From NCBI GenBank assembly GCA_002396205.1, contig DGXB01000060.1:4759-65014 (forward strand): a DNA stretch of 60,256 nucleotides, given 5' to 3'. The stretch comes from Bacteroidales bacterium UBA4243. GTDB lineage: Bacteria; Bacteroidota; Bacteroidia; Bacteroidales; F082. Made by a program: the position numbers and the translations under genes. The notes under the pieces were generated by a model, which worked only from the letters and a program-made list of their open reading frames with translations, did not search any database and had not been told where the DNA came from. Positions 50,211 through 58,946 of the stretch are shown piece by piece; position 1 is the stretch's first letter, and each line of letters starts with the position of its first letter.

Positions 50211-51977
50211 TTAGTTCTGTGTCACCTTCAACGGGTCTTCGATAGTTACCGTGCCGCAGGTGCCAGGATTGCTGCTGTGGTTCTTGCCGATGCTGTTAGT
50301 GGCGGGGTGAGTGCCGCTGCCTTTGGTGGCCGTGACACTGATGACGCCGCTTCCGATGGTTATGGTGCCGCAGTCACTGTAGCATGCAACGCCACTAATG
50401 ACAGGAGATCCGGTTCCTATACCCGCACCTCCATAATAAGGCATATCTTGCCAAGATTTCTTATCCAAAATATCAGGATAGGCACCATTTCCGCCATCGC
50501 CACCAGTGGCTGTTACTTGTCCGCCAGTGATGCTGATATTGCCGCATTGGTTATGTTTATTATCTATTACGAAACCGCTTCCTATGCCGGCAGCTCCAAG
50601 ACCGCCAGTGGCATTCACAATACCTCCCGTAATACGGATGTTACCACATGAGATTGAAGAATTGCCATATCCCGTGCCAATACCAGCTGCACCAATTCCG
50701 CCAGTGGCTGTAACAGTTCCGCCGCTGATGGTGATGTCACCACAATTCTGCGCATATCCACAACCAATGCCTGCCATCCAAATACCACCAGTGGCACTGA
50801 TGGTACCGCTGGTAATGACGATATTGCCGCAGTCGTCGTCATGGCTGCCGATACCCGCACCCCATCCGTTGCTGCTGACATCAAGACTGCCGTTGCCCTC
50901 AATGGCAAGCGTCTTGCCAGAGGCAATAAAGATGCCTGGATAGTCTTCACAGAAACCCGTCACGGAGTTGGCACCTTCAATGACAAGTGTGGTGTTGTTT
51001 TCGCATTCGATGCCTGCCCATCCGTAACTAGAGTTGTTTTTACCATTGATGCTGGCGTTGCGCAGGGTAACGGTAGCACCGGCGGTGTTGACGTTGATTT
51101 TGTAGGGTTGGGTTTCGCCATTAAGAGTGCCAGTCAGAATCTTGCCGTTTGTCGCTGTATAATTCCCGGTGAGGTAATCAAGGTAAACGATATTGTTGGT
51201 CACGGCAGCGTCGCCGTTAATGGTCGTATAGTCATTATGACCGATGGCCGGAACATTAAGCGTACAGCCATCATAGCCCATGATCATCTGGGCATCAGTG
51301 CCTTCAACCGCAGCCTGCGGGAGGAAAATGCCGTATTTCTCCGTTGCGCCTCCCGATTTCAGCGTGATGAAGCCTGTGGTTCCCACGGGTGTAATAGCGG
51401 CATTGGCAGGGTCGTCGGCAGCGCCATTGGCAAAGTTGATGGTGGCCTGGGTGTATCTGCCGCCAACGCGCACCGTTCTGCTTTCATTGGTAAAGGTATA
51501 TTTCACCAAGGCGCACTTGTTCCTGAGTTTGCATGAATAGGATAGGGTGCCTTCTCTATAGGTGACATGGTTGCACGACAACACCGGAAGCGTGCTGCTC
51601 TGGTCGCTGATGTCAACCTTGAAGTCAGTCGTTGTCCCAGCTGCTGGTGTTGCACTCGGAGTAAGACCGCCCACGAAGTAGAAATAAATCTCCGTGCCAT
51701 CGGCAGGTGCATTGATGGGGCCGGAAAACTTTCCGCTTGCGCGAGTCAAGGTGCCAATATAATGGCTGCCGTCACCCACATAGATAACGTCGCCGTTTTC
51801 GAAATCCACTTCTCCAGTACCAGTATTGACGTCATGTCTGCTGTCGCCGTTCTCCACATTCAAGGTAATCATCACACCATTACTCTCGCTTTGGGGTGTG
51901 ACGGCTTGTTCTTTTTTGCACTGGGTGAAACCTAAGGCCAGAGCCAAGGCCATCACGAAATAAGTCGCTCTTCTCAT
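50211..51977 (-). CDS. Beta-helix repeat lipoprotein, 588 aa
   Basis: Lipoprotein signal (ALGFTQC, cysteine at about 20) precedes an N-terminal fimbrillin-like beta domain (about 30-260). The C-terminal half (about 370-585) is made of at least six imperfect repeats of roughly 25 residues with GAGIGSG...CGNI.ITGG.V.ATGG. These are the signature of a carbohydrate-binding-like beta-helix of Bacteroidales surface proteins. Cysteines recur at one position per repeat. Likely exported to the cell surface and attached to the outer membrane. It is preceded by the 99-aa gene with a 3-bp gap, so they form an operon. Ligand unknown. Confidence 0.78.
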   Translation of the reverse strand: MRRATYFVMALALALGFTQCKKEQAVTPQSESNGVMITLNVENGDSRHDVNTGTGEVDFENGDVIYVGDGSHYIGTLTRASGKFSGPINAPADGTEIYFYFVGGLTPSATPAAGTTTDFKVDISDQSSTLPVLSCNHVTYREGTLSYSCKLRNKCALVKYTFTNESRTVRVGGRYTQATINFANGAADDPANAAITPVGTTGFITLKSGGATEKYGIFLPQAAVEGTDAQMIMGYDGCTLNVPAIGHNDYTTINGDAAVTNNIVYLDYLTGNYTATNGKILTGTLNGETQPYKINVNTAGATVTLRNASINGKNNSSYGWAGIECENNTTLVIEGANSVTGFCEDYPGIFIASGKTLAIEGNGSLDVSSNGWGAGIGSHDDDCGNIVITSGTISATGGIWMAGIGCGYAQNCGDITISGGTVTATGGIGAAGIGTGYGNSSISCGNIRITGGIVNATGGLGAAGIGSGFVIDNKHNQCGNISITGGQVTATGGDGGNGAYPDILDKKSWQDMPYYGGAGIGTGSPVISGVACYSDCGTITIGSGVISVTATKGSGTHPATNSIGKNHSSNPGTCGTVTIEDPLKVTQN

Positions 51978-51980
51978 GGT

Positions 51981-52280
51981 TTAGTCCTCCTTCTTTTTAA
52001 GTGCGACATAGCCGAGTCCGGCGACCAGCAAAAAGCCGATACCGCTACCGAGGGGAGCGCCGAAGGTTTCGTTGGTCATGCCGCCATTATCATTATTATC
52101 ATTAATATTAATGGGGGCGCCTTGTCTCATCATGCCACCGCCACTGTTTTCCGTGTCGGCGGTTTCGCCCCTACCGAAAAGGCCACGGTTCTGGGCGTTC
52201 AGGTTGTTGGCTGCCAGCGTCATCACTGCCAGCCCGAGCGAAAACACGAGGGTTTTCAGGGATTTGTTGTAGTTTTTCAT
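51981..52280 (-). CDS. Small exported protein with C-terminal sorting-like signal, 99 aa
   Basis: Signal peptide (TLVFSLGLAVMTLAANNLNAQ) followed by a short low-complexity Gly/Asn/Asp region. The C-terminus has a small motif (APLGSG), a hydrophobic helix (IGFLLVAGLGYVAL) and a basic/acidic tail (KKKED). This tripartite end is what exosortases and related enzymes recognise, and an exosortase-like gene lies at 42557. It is the first gene of the operon with the beta-helix lipoprotein. The whole protein is tiny between its two signals, so its function may be as an anchor or a marker. Confidence 0.65.
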   Translation of the reverse strand: MKNYNKSLKTLVFSLGLAVMTLAANNLNAQNRGLFGRGETADTENSGGGMMRQGAPININDNNDNGGMTNETFGAPLGSGIGFLLVAGLGYVALKKKED

Positions 52281-52332
52281 TGTTAGATTTATAAGTTTAT
52301 AATTTAACGATTCAGGGCTTTGCTCTTACACG

Positions 52333-52445
52333 CGCTTCGCGTCATTGACTCCGTCGAATCTTCGATTTGCGAGGAGGAACGACGAAGCAATCCAGAAATG
52401 ATGTTGTTCTGGATTGCCGCGCTTCGCTCGCAATGACGCGAAGCG
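52333..52445. repeat. Long palindromic dispersed repeat in a 387-bp gene-free region
   Basis: 15-bp perfect outer arms (52333-52347 and 52431-52445: CGCTTCGCGTCATTG and its complement) and an inner stem AAGCAATCCAGAA/TTCTGGATTGCC. It shares words with the repeat at 781-861. The rest of 52281-52667 holds a minus-strand -7 box at 52603-52610 and nothing else I can name. Confidence 0.7.
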
Positions 52446-52602
52446 ACGCAAACAAAAAAAATCCAAGACAAAGCCGAATAGCCCTGCCTTGGATAGAGGA
52501 TATGCAAAAGCTTGGATCGGAGATTTACCCCCCCCACCACATTCTATTGATAATCAATGATTTACAAAGGATTTCCATCGCTTTTGCGCTGTTTTGAAGG
52601 TG

Positions 52603-52610
52603 CAAAAGTA
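52603..52610 (-). promoter_or_regulatory. -7 box TACTTTTG, possible promoter of the lipoprotein operon
   Basis: Minus-strand TACTTTTGCACC with TTG 22 bp upstream. It would give the 99-aa gene a leader of about 320 nt containing the 52333-52445 palindrome. Confidence 0.4.
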
Positions 52611-52667
52611 CGAATTTTTGCTGATTATGAAGCAATTAGTGGAATAAAAATCAACTCATCGCATCTA

Positions 52668-53663
52668 TTAATACTGCCTGAAGCCAATGATTTTGCGAAC
52701 CTCATTCAGCGTCTTCGCAGCGCTTTCTCGGGCCTTTTCGGCACCCATGCGGGCGATGCGGTCGAGACGGTCGGTGTCGCTCGAAAACTCGATGATGCGC
52801 TCACGAATGGGCGCGACGGTCTTCTCCAAGTCCTCGGCCAGCTGCTTCTTCATGTCGCCGTAACGGATGGAGCAGTCGTTCCACTTTTCGTCGAAGTATT
52901 TCACCGTCTCCGGCTCGCTGACGATGTTCATCATCGTGAAGAGGTTTTGGATCACCTCTGGCTTGGGGCTGTTAGGCTCGGTGGGACCGCTGTCGGTGAC
53001 GGCGCGCATCACCTTCTTGCGCATCGTCTTCTCGTCCTCGAAGAGGTAGATGCAGTTGCCGTCGCTCTTGCCCATCTTGCCGCTCCCGTCGAGGCCCGGC
53101 ACCTTGATGGCGTCGCCGCCAAAGTAGTAGTTCTGCGGCTCGGGGAAGAACTCGATGCCGTAGATGTTGTTGAAGCGGCGGGCGCACTTGCGGGCCATCT
53201 CCATGTTCTGTTCCTGGTCCTTGCCCACGGGCACCCATTTGGCCTTGTGTTGCAGAATGTCGGCGGCCATCAGTGTGGGATAGGTGAACAAGCCAGCATT
53301 CACATTATCAGGTTGTTGCCGTGCCTTTTCCTTAAATGTGGTCACGCGGCCCAACTCGCCGATATAGGCGTTCATGTTGAAATAAAGATACAACTCAATG
53401 GTCTCCGGCACATCACTTTGGATGTAGATGGTGGCCTTTTCGGGATCGATGCCGCAAGCGAGATATTCAGCCAAAATCGTTCGTGCCGATTTCTGTATGT
53501 TTTCGGGCTTGGGGTGCGTGGTCAACGAGTGCCAGTCGGCGATGAAGAAGTAGCAGTTATAGTCTTCTTGCATTTTCACGAAGCTACGCACGGCGCCGTA
53601 ATAGTTGCCGAGGTGAAGGTTTCCAGTGGGGCGGATGCCGCTCAATACGATGTCTTTGTTCAT
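52668..53663 (-). CDS. trpS: Tryptophanyl-tRNA synthetase
   Basis: A 331-residue class I aminoacyl-tRNA synthetase charging tRNA-Trp. LSGIRPTGNLHLGNYYGAV contains the HIGH-type motif (HLGN) and GSGKMGKSDGN the KMSKS motif with glycine for the first serine, a variant seen in TrpRS. MLFLVPVGKDQEQ-like VGKDQEQNMEMARK is the tryptophan/ATP pocket. The ATG at 53663 gives the family N-terminus and follows a -7 box at 53704-53711. Transcribed downstream of rng but separated by a terminator and its own promoter. Confidence 0.95.
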   Translation of the reverse strand: MNKDIVLSGIRPTGNLHLGNYYGAVRSFVKMQEDYNCYFFIADWHSLTTHPKPENIQKSARTILAEYLACGIDPEKATIYIQSDVPETIELYLYFNMNAYIGELGRVTTFKEKARQQPDNVNAGLFTYPTLMAADILQHKAKWVPVGKDQEQNMEMARKCARRFNNIYGIEFFPEPQNYYFGGDAIKVPGLDGSGKMGKSDGNCIYLFEDEKTMRKKVMRAVTDSGPTEPNSPKPEVIQNLFTMMNIVSEPETVKYFDEKWNDCSIRYGDMKKQLAEDLEKTVAPIRERIIEFSSDTDRLDRIARMGAEKARESAAKTLNEVRKIIGFRQY

Positions 53664-53703
53664 TGTTGAAATGTTGACTGTTGAAGTGTTTAATTGTTGG
53701 GTG

Positions 53704-53711
53704 CAAAAATA
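53704..53711 (-). promoter_or_regulatory. -7 box TATTTTTG for trpS
   Basis: Minus-strand TATTTTTGCACC, 40 bp before the trpS ATG and just after the rng terminator. Confidence 0.6.
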
Positions 53712-53715
53712 AGAA

Positions 53716-53745
53716 AAAACCCGCTTATCGAAGCGGGTTTTTGAG
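53716..53745 (-). terminator. Intrinsic terminator of rng
   Basis: Minus-strand AACCCGCTT-CGAT-AAGCGGGTT stem followed by TTTTC, 45 bp after the rng stop. Confidence 0.85.
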
Positions 53746-53789
53746 GTTTTTGTGGCAGTGTCTTCCTGCCCAAGGCTGTCAGACATCTT

Positions 53790-55382
53790 TTAGAGCTTGA
53801 TGTCGTCGCCGTTGGCGTTCTGGAAGTTGTACTGCAGCATGTGGAATTCGGGCATCGACTGCACGGTGAACTTCTTCCCATATTTCTTCATCCATTTGCG
53901 GCGAATCGAAAACAGTCCGTTGATGCAAAGATAGGAATAGATGAACGGATGCACCTGAAGCACCAAGTTGTTCTCGTTTTGGTCGACGAGGAGGTACTTG
54001 AGGTGGTTTTCGATTTCGTCGACGAAGAGGATGGCCGGGCGGATTCGGCCCTCGCCGTCGCAGACGGGGCATTTCTCCTGCACCTGCACCTCTGTCTCGG
54101 GGCGCACGCGTTGGCGCGTGATTTGGATGAGGCCGAACTTCGTGGCGGGCAAGATGGTGTGCTTGGCGCGGTCGTGCGACATGGCCTCGACGAGGGCGTC
54201 GTACAACTGCTTGCGATGTTTGGCTTCGTGCATGTCGATGAAGTCGACGATGATGATGCCGCCCATGTCGCGCAGGCGCAGCTGGCGTGCGATCTCCTTG
54301 GCGGCCTCAACGTTGACCTGAAAAGCGTTGTCTTCCTGCGAATTCTCCTTGTTCACACGATGGCCGCTGTTGACGTCGATGACGTGCATGGCCTCGGTGT
54401 GTTCGATGATGAGGTAAACACCGTTTTTGATGGTGACCACGCGACCGAAAAAGCCCTTGATCTGCTTGGAAACGTTATAATGGTCGAAGATGGGTTCCTT
54501 GCCTTTATAAAGTTGCACAATCTCAGCCTTTTGCGGCGCAAAGGTCATAATGTTTCTCTGGATTTCTTCGTAGAGTTTCTCGTCGTTCACATGGATGTTG
54601 TTGAACGACTCGTTGAGCAAGTCGCGCAGCATGACGCTGGTTTGGTCCATCTCGCTGACCAGTTTGCCGAAGGTCGTCATCTTCTTCATTTCGATGGTGC
54701 ACTGTTCCCATTTGTCGATGAGGGAACGGAGGTCGGCGTCGAGTTCGGCCACTTTCTTGCCTTCGGCGACGGTGCGGATGATGACACCATAGTTGGCCGG
54801 CTTGATGCTCTGCATCAGTCGGCGCAGGCGGTTGCGTTCTTCGCTGCTGCGAATTTTCTGTGATACCGAAATGCGGTTGGAGAAGGGGACGAGGACGAGA
54901 TAGCGGCCCGCGAAGGAGATCTCGGCTGTGATTCTCGGCCCTTTGGTGTGGATGGGTTCCTTGGCGATCTGCACTGGGATGAGGTCGCCCACATTGAGCC
55001 AGTCGGCCACCTTGCCGTTTTTGGGCAGGTCGCCTTCGAGCTTGAACTTGTCCATCGCGACGTCGTCGCCAGCCATGACTAACTTCTTGTACTTGATGAG
55101 CGAACTGGCTTGCAGGCCGAGGTCGAGATAGTGCAGGAAGGCCTCCTTGGGATAGCCCACGTCGACGAAAGCGGCGTTGAGGCCCGGCAAAATCTTCTTC
55201 ACCCTGCCTAAATACACGTCACCAACCGCAAATTGGTTGTTGGTCTTCTCTCTGTGAAGTTCGACAAGCGTGTTGTCCTCCAGAAGAGCGATGTCAACCT
55301 CCGAAGCGTGCGAGTTGATGATCAAGTCGCGCGTCACCGTCTTTTGTTCCACCACAACCTCTTGTTGTTGTTCTTCAGACAT
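53790..55382 (-). CDS. rng: Ribonuclease E/G
   Basis: A 530-residue endoribonuclease of the RNase E/G family, which cleaves single-stranded A/U-rich RNA and processes rRNA. The S1 RNA-binding domain (about 40-125, VGDVYLGRVKKILPGLNAAFVDVG) is followed by the 5' sensor and DNase I-like catalytic domain (GGIIIVDFIDM with the metal-binding aspartates) and the zinc-link CPVCDGEGR that joins subunits. It lacks the long disordered C-tail of E. coli RNase E, so G-type. Its leader carries a perfect 10-bp hairpin (55422-55461). Confidence 0.94.
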   Translation of the reverse strand: MSEEQQQEVVVEQKTVTRDLIINSHASEVDIALLEDNTLVELHREKTNNQFAVGDVYLGRVKKILPGLNAAFVDVGYPKEAFLHYLDLGLQASSLIKYKKLVMAGDDVAMDKFKLEGDLPKNGKVADWLNVGDLIPVQIAKEPIHTKGPRITAEISFAGRYLVLVPFSNRISVSQKIRSSEERNRLRRLMQSIKPANYGVIIRTVAEGKKVAELDADLRSLIDKWEQCTIEMKKMTTFGKLVSEMDQTSVMLRDLLNESFNNIHVNDEKLYEEIQRNIMTFAPQKAEIVQLYKGKEPIFDHYNVSKQIKGFFGRVVTIKNGVYLIIEHTEAMHVIDVNSGHRVNKENSQEDNAFQVNVEAAKEIARQLRLRDMGGIIIVDFIDMHEAKHRKQLYDALVEAMSHDRAKHTILPATKFGLIQITRQRVRPETEVQVQEKCPVCDGEGRIRPAILFVDEIENHLKYLLVDQNENNLVLQVHPFIYSYLCINGLFSIRRKWMKKYGKKFTVQSMPEFHMLQYNFQNANGDDIKL

Positions 55383-55421
55383 AGTGTTTTTACTTTGGGG
55401 TTAACAATTTGATTGATAAAA

Positions 55422-55461
55422 CAATAACACAACAATGGTATAAGCCAATGCTGTGTTATTG
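55422..55461 (-). promoter_or_regulatory. Perfect inverted repeat in the rng leader
   Basis: CAATAACACA (55422-55431) and TGTGTTATTG (55452-55461) with a 20-nt loop, between the 29-aa gene and rng. It may be a terminator/attenuator or an RNase G feedback site. Confidence 0.5.
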
Positions 55462-55484
55462 TCACGTTTAGGCTCAAGAAGAGC

Positions 55485-55574
55485 TTATTTCTTCTTGTGT
55501 CTGTCCTTTCTCAAGCGTTTTTTGCGCTTGTGCGTCGACATCTTGTGTCTTTTGTGTTTCTTACCGTTTGGCAT
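55485..55574 (-). CDS. Very basic 29-aa protein upstream of rng
   Basis: A 29-residue, Lys/Arg/His-rich peptide (MPNGKKHKRHKMSTHKRKK then RLRKDRHKKK). From memory, the same small protein occurs between HU and RNase G genes in many Bacteroidetes. The composition resembles ribosomal bTHX-type proteins, so ribosome or RNA binding is likely; this is inference. It lies between HU (27 bp) and rng (102 bp) on the same strand. Confidence 0.75.
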   Translation of the reverse strand: MPNGKKHKRHKMSTHKRKKRLRKDRHKKK

Positions 55575-55601
55575 AATATCAAAATTTTACAGGTTGTTTT
55601 C

Positions 55602-55874
55602 TTACTTGACAGCGTTCATGAAGGTCTTAGCAGGCTTGAAAGCCGGAATCTTGTGGGCCGGGATGGTGATGGCGATGTTCTTGCCAATGTTGCGACCGGT
55701 CTTCTCGGCTCTCGTCTTGATGATGAAGCTACCAAAGCCTCTCAGATAAACGTTTTCGCCTTTGGCCATGGCGTTCTTCACGACTTCCATGAAGTTCTCA
55801 ACAACATTCTGGACAGCACCTTTTTCAATGCCAGTCTTGCTTGCGATTTCAGCAACGATTTCTGCTTTAGTCAT
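55602..55874 (-). CDS. hup: HU family DNA-binding protein
   Basis: A 90-residue histone-like protein with the HU pattern MTKAEIVAEIASKTGIEKG, GENVYLRGFGSFIIKTR and a C-terminal arm NIAITIPAHKIPAFKPAKTF. HU bends DNA and organises the nucleoid. The start at 55874 gives the standard N-terminus. A good promoter (TACCTTTG at 55924-55931) lies 50 bp upstream. It is followed by the 29-aa gene and rng on the same strand. Confidence 0.96.
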   Translation of the reverse strand: MTKAEIVAEIASKTGIEKGAVQNVVENFMEVVKNAMAKGENVYLRGFGSFIIKTRAEKTGRNIGKNIAITIPAHKIPAFKPAKTFMNAVK

Positions 55875-55923
55875 TTTTTTCTCTATTTTATGGTTAGTGT
55901 TTTAGTTTGTTGTAAATTTGCGG

Positions 55924-55931
55924 CAAAGGTA
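55924..55931 (-). promoter_or_regulatory. -7 box TACCTTTG for hup
   Basis: Minus-strand TACCTTTGCCGC, 50 bp before the HU start. Confidence 0.6.
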
Positions 55932-56016
55932 CGAACATTTTCAATACGGACGAGTGTTTTGCACATTTTTTTTCTTCTAATGAGTTATAAATAAAGAATT
56001 TCGACAACATCAAGCG

Positions 56017-57066
56017 ATGAACATCATAAACGACACCTTAATTAATTGGTACGAACACTGCCGACGCGACCTTCCCTGGCGCCACAACCCCTCGCCCTAC
56101 CAAGTTTGGCTTTCGGAGGTGATACTGCAACAGACGCGCGTCAGCCAAGGCATGGACTACTATCTGCGCTTCATCGAGCGGTGGCCCACAGTGGAGGCCT
56201 TGGCTCAAGCCACGGAAGAGGACGTGCTGAAGATGTGGCAAGGATTGGGCTACTACTCGCGTGCCCGCAACCTGCACCATTGCGCCCAGCAAGTGGTGGA
56301 ACAATACGGAGGCAAATTCCCAGCTGATTACGAGCAACTTAAAAAACTGAAAGGCATCGGCGACTACACCGCAGCCGCCATCGCCTCCATCGCCTTCAAC
56401 CTGCCACACGCCGTGGTCGACGGCAACGTCTACCGCGTCATCGCCCGGCTCTACGACATCGACACACCTATTAATATTAATGAAGGCCAGAACCTCTTCG
56501 CCCAACTTGCCGACGAGCTGCTCGACCGCAATCGCCCAAGCCTCCACAACCAGGCCATGATGGAATTCGGTGCCCTGCAATGCACGCCCAAGAACCCCGC
56601 CTGCCTCCACTGCCCCTTGCAGGCCCATTGCCTCGCCTTCGAGCGGCAAACCGTCGGGCAACGCCCAGTGAAGCTCCAAAAGACAAAAGTCAAAACGCGC
56701 TATTTCAACTATTTGGTGATGCGCGTCGGCGAAAGCATCTATCTCCACAAGCGCAGCGACAACGACATTTGGAAAAACCTTTACGACTTTCCCTGCATCG
56801 AGAGCGAAACACCTCTAACGGTGGAGGCCGTAATCAATTCAGAAGGCTTCCGTCAACTTGTTGAAGGAACGGATTTTACCATCACCAAAACCTCGCCCGT
56901 GTTTACCCACAAACTGACCCACCGCACCATCATCGCGCAATTCATCGAAATAAAACTTGAACAAAAATTGTTGCAGATTGAAACAAAAGAAGTATTTTTG
57001 GCGGCTGAAAGAGAATTGGAGAATTATCCGATACCTCGCTTAATCGACTTATACTTAAATACTTAA
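56017..57066 (+). CDS. mutY: A/G-specific adenine glycosylase MutY
   Basis: A 349-residue base-excision repair enzyme that removes adenine mispaired with 8-oxoguanine. The helix-hairpin-helix LKGIGDYTAAAIASIAF and the catalytic aspartate in VVDGNVYRV lie in the core domain. The [4Fe-4S] cluster is C-x6-C-x2-C-x5-C (CTPKNPACLHCPLQAHC). The C-terminal NUDIX-like domain (about 225-349) recognises 8-oxoG. Start of the mutY-ssb-gldE-gldD cluster, a conserved order in Bacteroidetes. Confidence 0.95.
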   Translation: MNIINDTLINWYEHCRRDLPWRHNPSPYQVWLSEVILQQTRVSQGMDYYLRFIERWPTVEALAQATEEDVLKMWQGLGYYSRARNLHHCAQQVVEQYGGKFPADYEQLKKLKGIGDYTAAAIASIAFNLPHAVVDGNVYRVIARLYDIDTPININEGQNLFAQLADELLDRNRPSLHNQAMMEFGALQCTPKNPACLHCPLQAHCLAFERQTVGQRPVKLQKTKVKTRYFNYLVMRVGESIYLHKRSDNDIWKNLYDFPCIESETPLTVEAVINSEGFRQLVEGTDFTITKTSPVFTHKLTHRTIIAQFIEIKLEQKLLQIETKEVFLAAERELENYPIPRLIDLYLNT

Positions 57067-57088
57067 TCATATAAAACACCTAAAAATC

Positions 57089-57538
57089 ATGGCAAGTTTA
57101 AACAAAGTGATACTCATAGGCCGCCTCGGGAAAGACCCCGAAATCACCACTTTCGAGAGTGGAAATCGCAAGGTTTCGGCCACCTTGGCAACCTCCGAAC
57201 GCTATCGCGACCGCGACAACAACTGGGTTGAGCAGACCGACTGGCACAACATCGTGGTTTGGGGCAACTTGGCCAACGACATCGCCGAAGGGCGCCGCAA
57301 CTATGCCAAAGGCGACCTCATGTATGTGGAAGGCAAGCTCCGCACGCGCCAATACACCGACCAGCAGGGCATCGTGCGCTACGTCACCGAAGTGAACGCC
57401 GACAAGATGATGCAAATGGCCCCCGCTCGCCCCGCCCAGCAGTCGTCGTATGGCCAGCCCTACACCCCCGCTCCCGATCCAACACCTGGCTATGTGCCAC
57501 AAAACCAAGCAGAAGAAAGCAACGACCTGCCGTTTTAA
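57089..57538 (+). CDS. ssb: Single-stranded DNA-binding protein
   Basis: A 149-residue SSB with the OB-fold start SLNKVILIGRLGKDPEI, a glycine/proline/glutamine-rich linker (about 110-140) and the acidic tail ESNDLPF, which recruits repair and replication partners. 22 bp after mutY, same operon. The tail DLPF is the usual Bacteroidetes variant of DDDIPF. Confidence 0.96.
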   Translation: MASLNKVILIGRLGKDPEITTFESGNRKVSATLATSERYRDRDNNWVEQTDWHNIVVWGNLANDIAEGRRNYAKGDLMYVEGKLRTRQYTDQQGIVRYVTEVNADKMMQMAPARPAQQSSYGQPYTPAPDPTPGYVPQNQAEESNDLPF

Positions 57539-57571
57539 TGGAATAATGGCGCGTATGTTGGAATAATTTTA

Positions 57572-57579
57572 TACCTTTG
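57572..57579 (+). promoter_or_regulatory. -7 box TACCTTTG before gldE
   Basis: TACCTTTGCCGCGC, 27 bp before the likely TTG start of gldE, so gldE may have its own promoter in addition to the mutY-ssb transcript. Confidence 0.5.
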
Positions 57580-57605
57580 CCGCGCAAATCATAAAACACA
57601 CAGCT

Positions 57606-58946
57606 TTGGAAACACCCGACCCTGACCCTCTCATAGGACTTTTGACCGTTGTTTCAAACAACTTTTTCACTGGATTTACCGTCAACGCCATTATCGGATT
57701 GGTCGTATTATGCCTGCTCCTTGCCGCTTCGGCCCTGATTTCGAGCAGCGAGACTGCTTTTTTCTCGCTCAAGCCCGCCGATGTCGACGACCTTGAATCG
57801 CGCACCGACGCCAAAAGCAAATTGGTGCTCAACCTGCGCGAAAAACCCAAAACCTTGTTGGCTACCATATTGATAGGCAACAACTTCGTCAATGTGACCA
57901 TCACTTTGCTGTCGACCTACATCATGGCCCAAATGTTCGACATGGTCAACTATCCCGTGGCAGCTTTCTTGCTCGAAGTGGTGATTGTCACCTCCATGAT
58001 CCTCATCGCAGGCGAAATCACGCCCAAGATATATGCCAGCAAGCGTCCCGTAAAAGTGGCCCGCTTCATGGCCCGACCCTTGCGTTTCCTCATCGGAATG
58101 TTCAGGCCGTTGAGCAAGCCTTTGGTCAACTCCACTGCGTTCATGGACAAGCACTTGGAGAAGAAAAAAGGCGAAATCTCGATGGAGGACCTTTCGACCG
58201 CCGTCGAAATCGCCACCGAAGACTCCACGCCGTTGGATGAGAAACAGATGCTGATGGGCATCGCCTCGTTCAGCGAAAAGGAGGTGAGCGGCGTGATGAT
58301 TCCCCGCGTCGACATCATCGGCGTGGACCGAAGCATGGACTTCACCGAGATGCTCGCCATCGTCATCAAAAGCGGCTTTTCGCGGATTCCCGTCTACGAC
58401 GAGACGATGGACAAAGTGGAGGGCATACTTTATGTGAAAGACCTCCTGCCCTACCTTGACGCCGAGTCGTACGAATGGCAGAAACTCATCCGTCCCGCCT
58501 TCTTCGTGCCCGAAAACCGCAAGATCAACGACCTTTTCCAGGACTTCCGCGAGAAAAAGATCCATATCGCCATCGTCGTCGATGAATATGGCGGCACGTC
58601 GGGACTCATCACCATGGAAGACGTCATTGAGGAAATCGTAGGCGAAATCAACGACGAGTTCGACGAGGCCAATCTGGAGGAGCACTACAAGAAACTCGAT
58701 GATGGCAGCTATCTCTTTAAGGCACAGACAAGTATCGTCGACTTCTGCAAGGTCTTCGGTGTCGACGAGGACTACTTCGAACCCATGCAAGGCGAGGCCG
58801 ACACCTTGGCAGGCTTGATTCTCGAAATCGAAGGACGCATCCCCGAAATCGGGTTCAAGTTCAACTTCGAGAAGTTCCACATGGAAATTACCGATGCCGA
58901 CACAAAGCGCATCAAAGAAGTGAAAGTAATGTTTGATGAAGAATAA
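57606..58946 (+). CDS. gldE: Gliding motility-associated protein GldE (HlyC/CorC family)
   Basis: A 446-residue membrane protein with a TTG start (no ATG is near; the N-terminus ETPDPDPLIGLL matches the GldE style). The DUF21/CNNM membrane domain (about 25-170) is followed by a CBS pair (about 210-340, VMIPRVDIIGVDRSM... IHIAIVVDEYGGTSGLITMEDV) and the CorC_HlyC transporter-associated domain. Such proteins act in metal-ion homeostasis; GldE is linked to gliding and can partly replace gldD defects. It overlaps or abuts gldD downstream. Confidence 0.9.
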   Translation: METPDPDPLIGLLTVVSNNFFTGFTVNAIIGLVVLCLLLAASALISSSETAFFSLKPADVDDLESRTDAKSKLVLNLREKPKTLLATILIGNNFVNVTITLLSTYIMAQMFDMVNYPVAAFLLEVVIVTSMILIAGEITPKIYASKRPVKVARFMARPLRFLIGMFRPLSKPLVNSTAFMDKHLEKKKGEISMEDLSTAVEIATEDSTPLDEKQMLMGIASFSEKEVSGVMIPRVDIIGVDRSMDFTEMLAIVIKSGFSRIPVYDETMDKVEGILYVKDLLPYLDAESYEWQKLIRPAFFVPENRKINDLFQDFREKKIHIAIVVDEYGGTSGLITMEDVIEEIVGEINDEFDEANLEEHYKKLDDGSYLFKAQTSIVDFCKVFGVDEDYFEPMQGEADTLAGLILEIEGRIPEIGFKFNFEKFHMEITDADTKRIKEVKVMFDEE

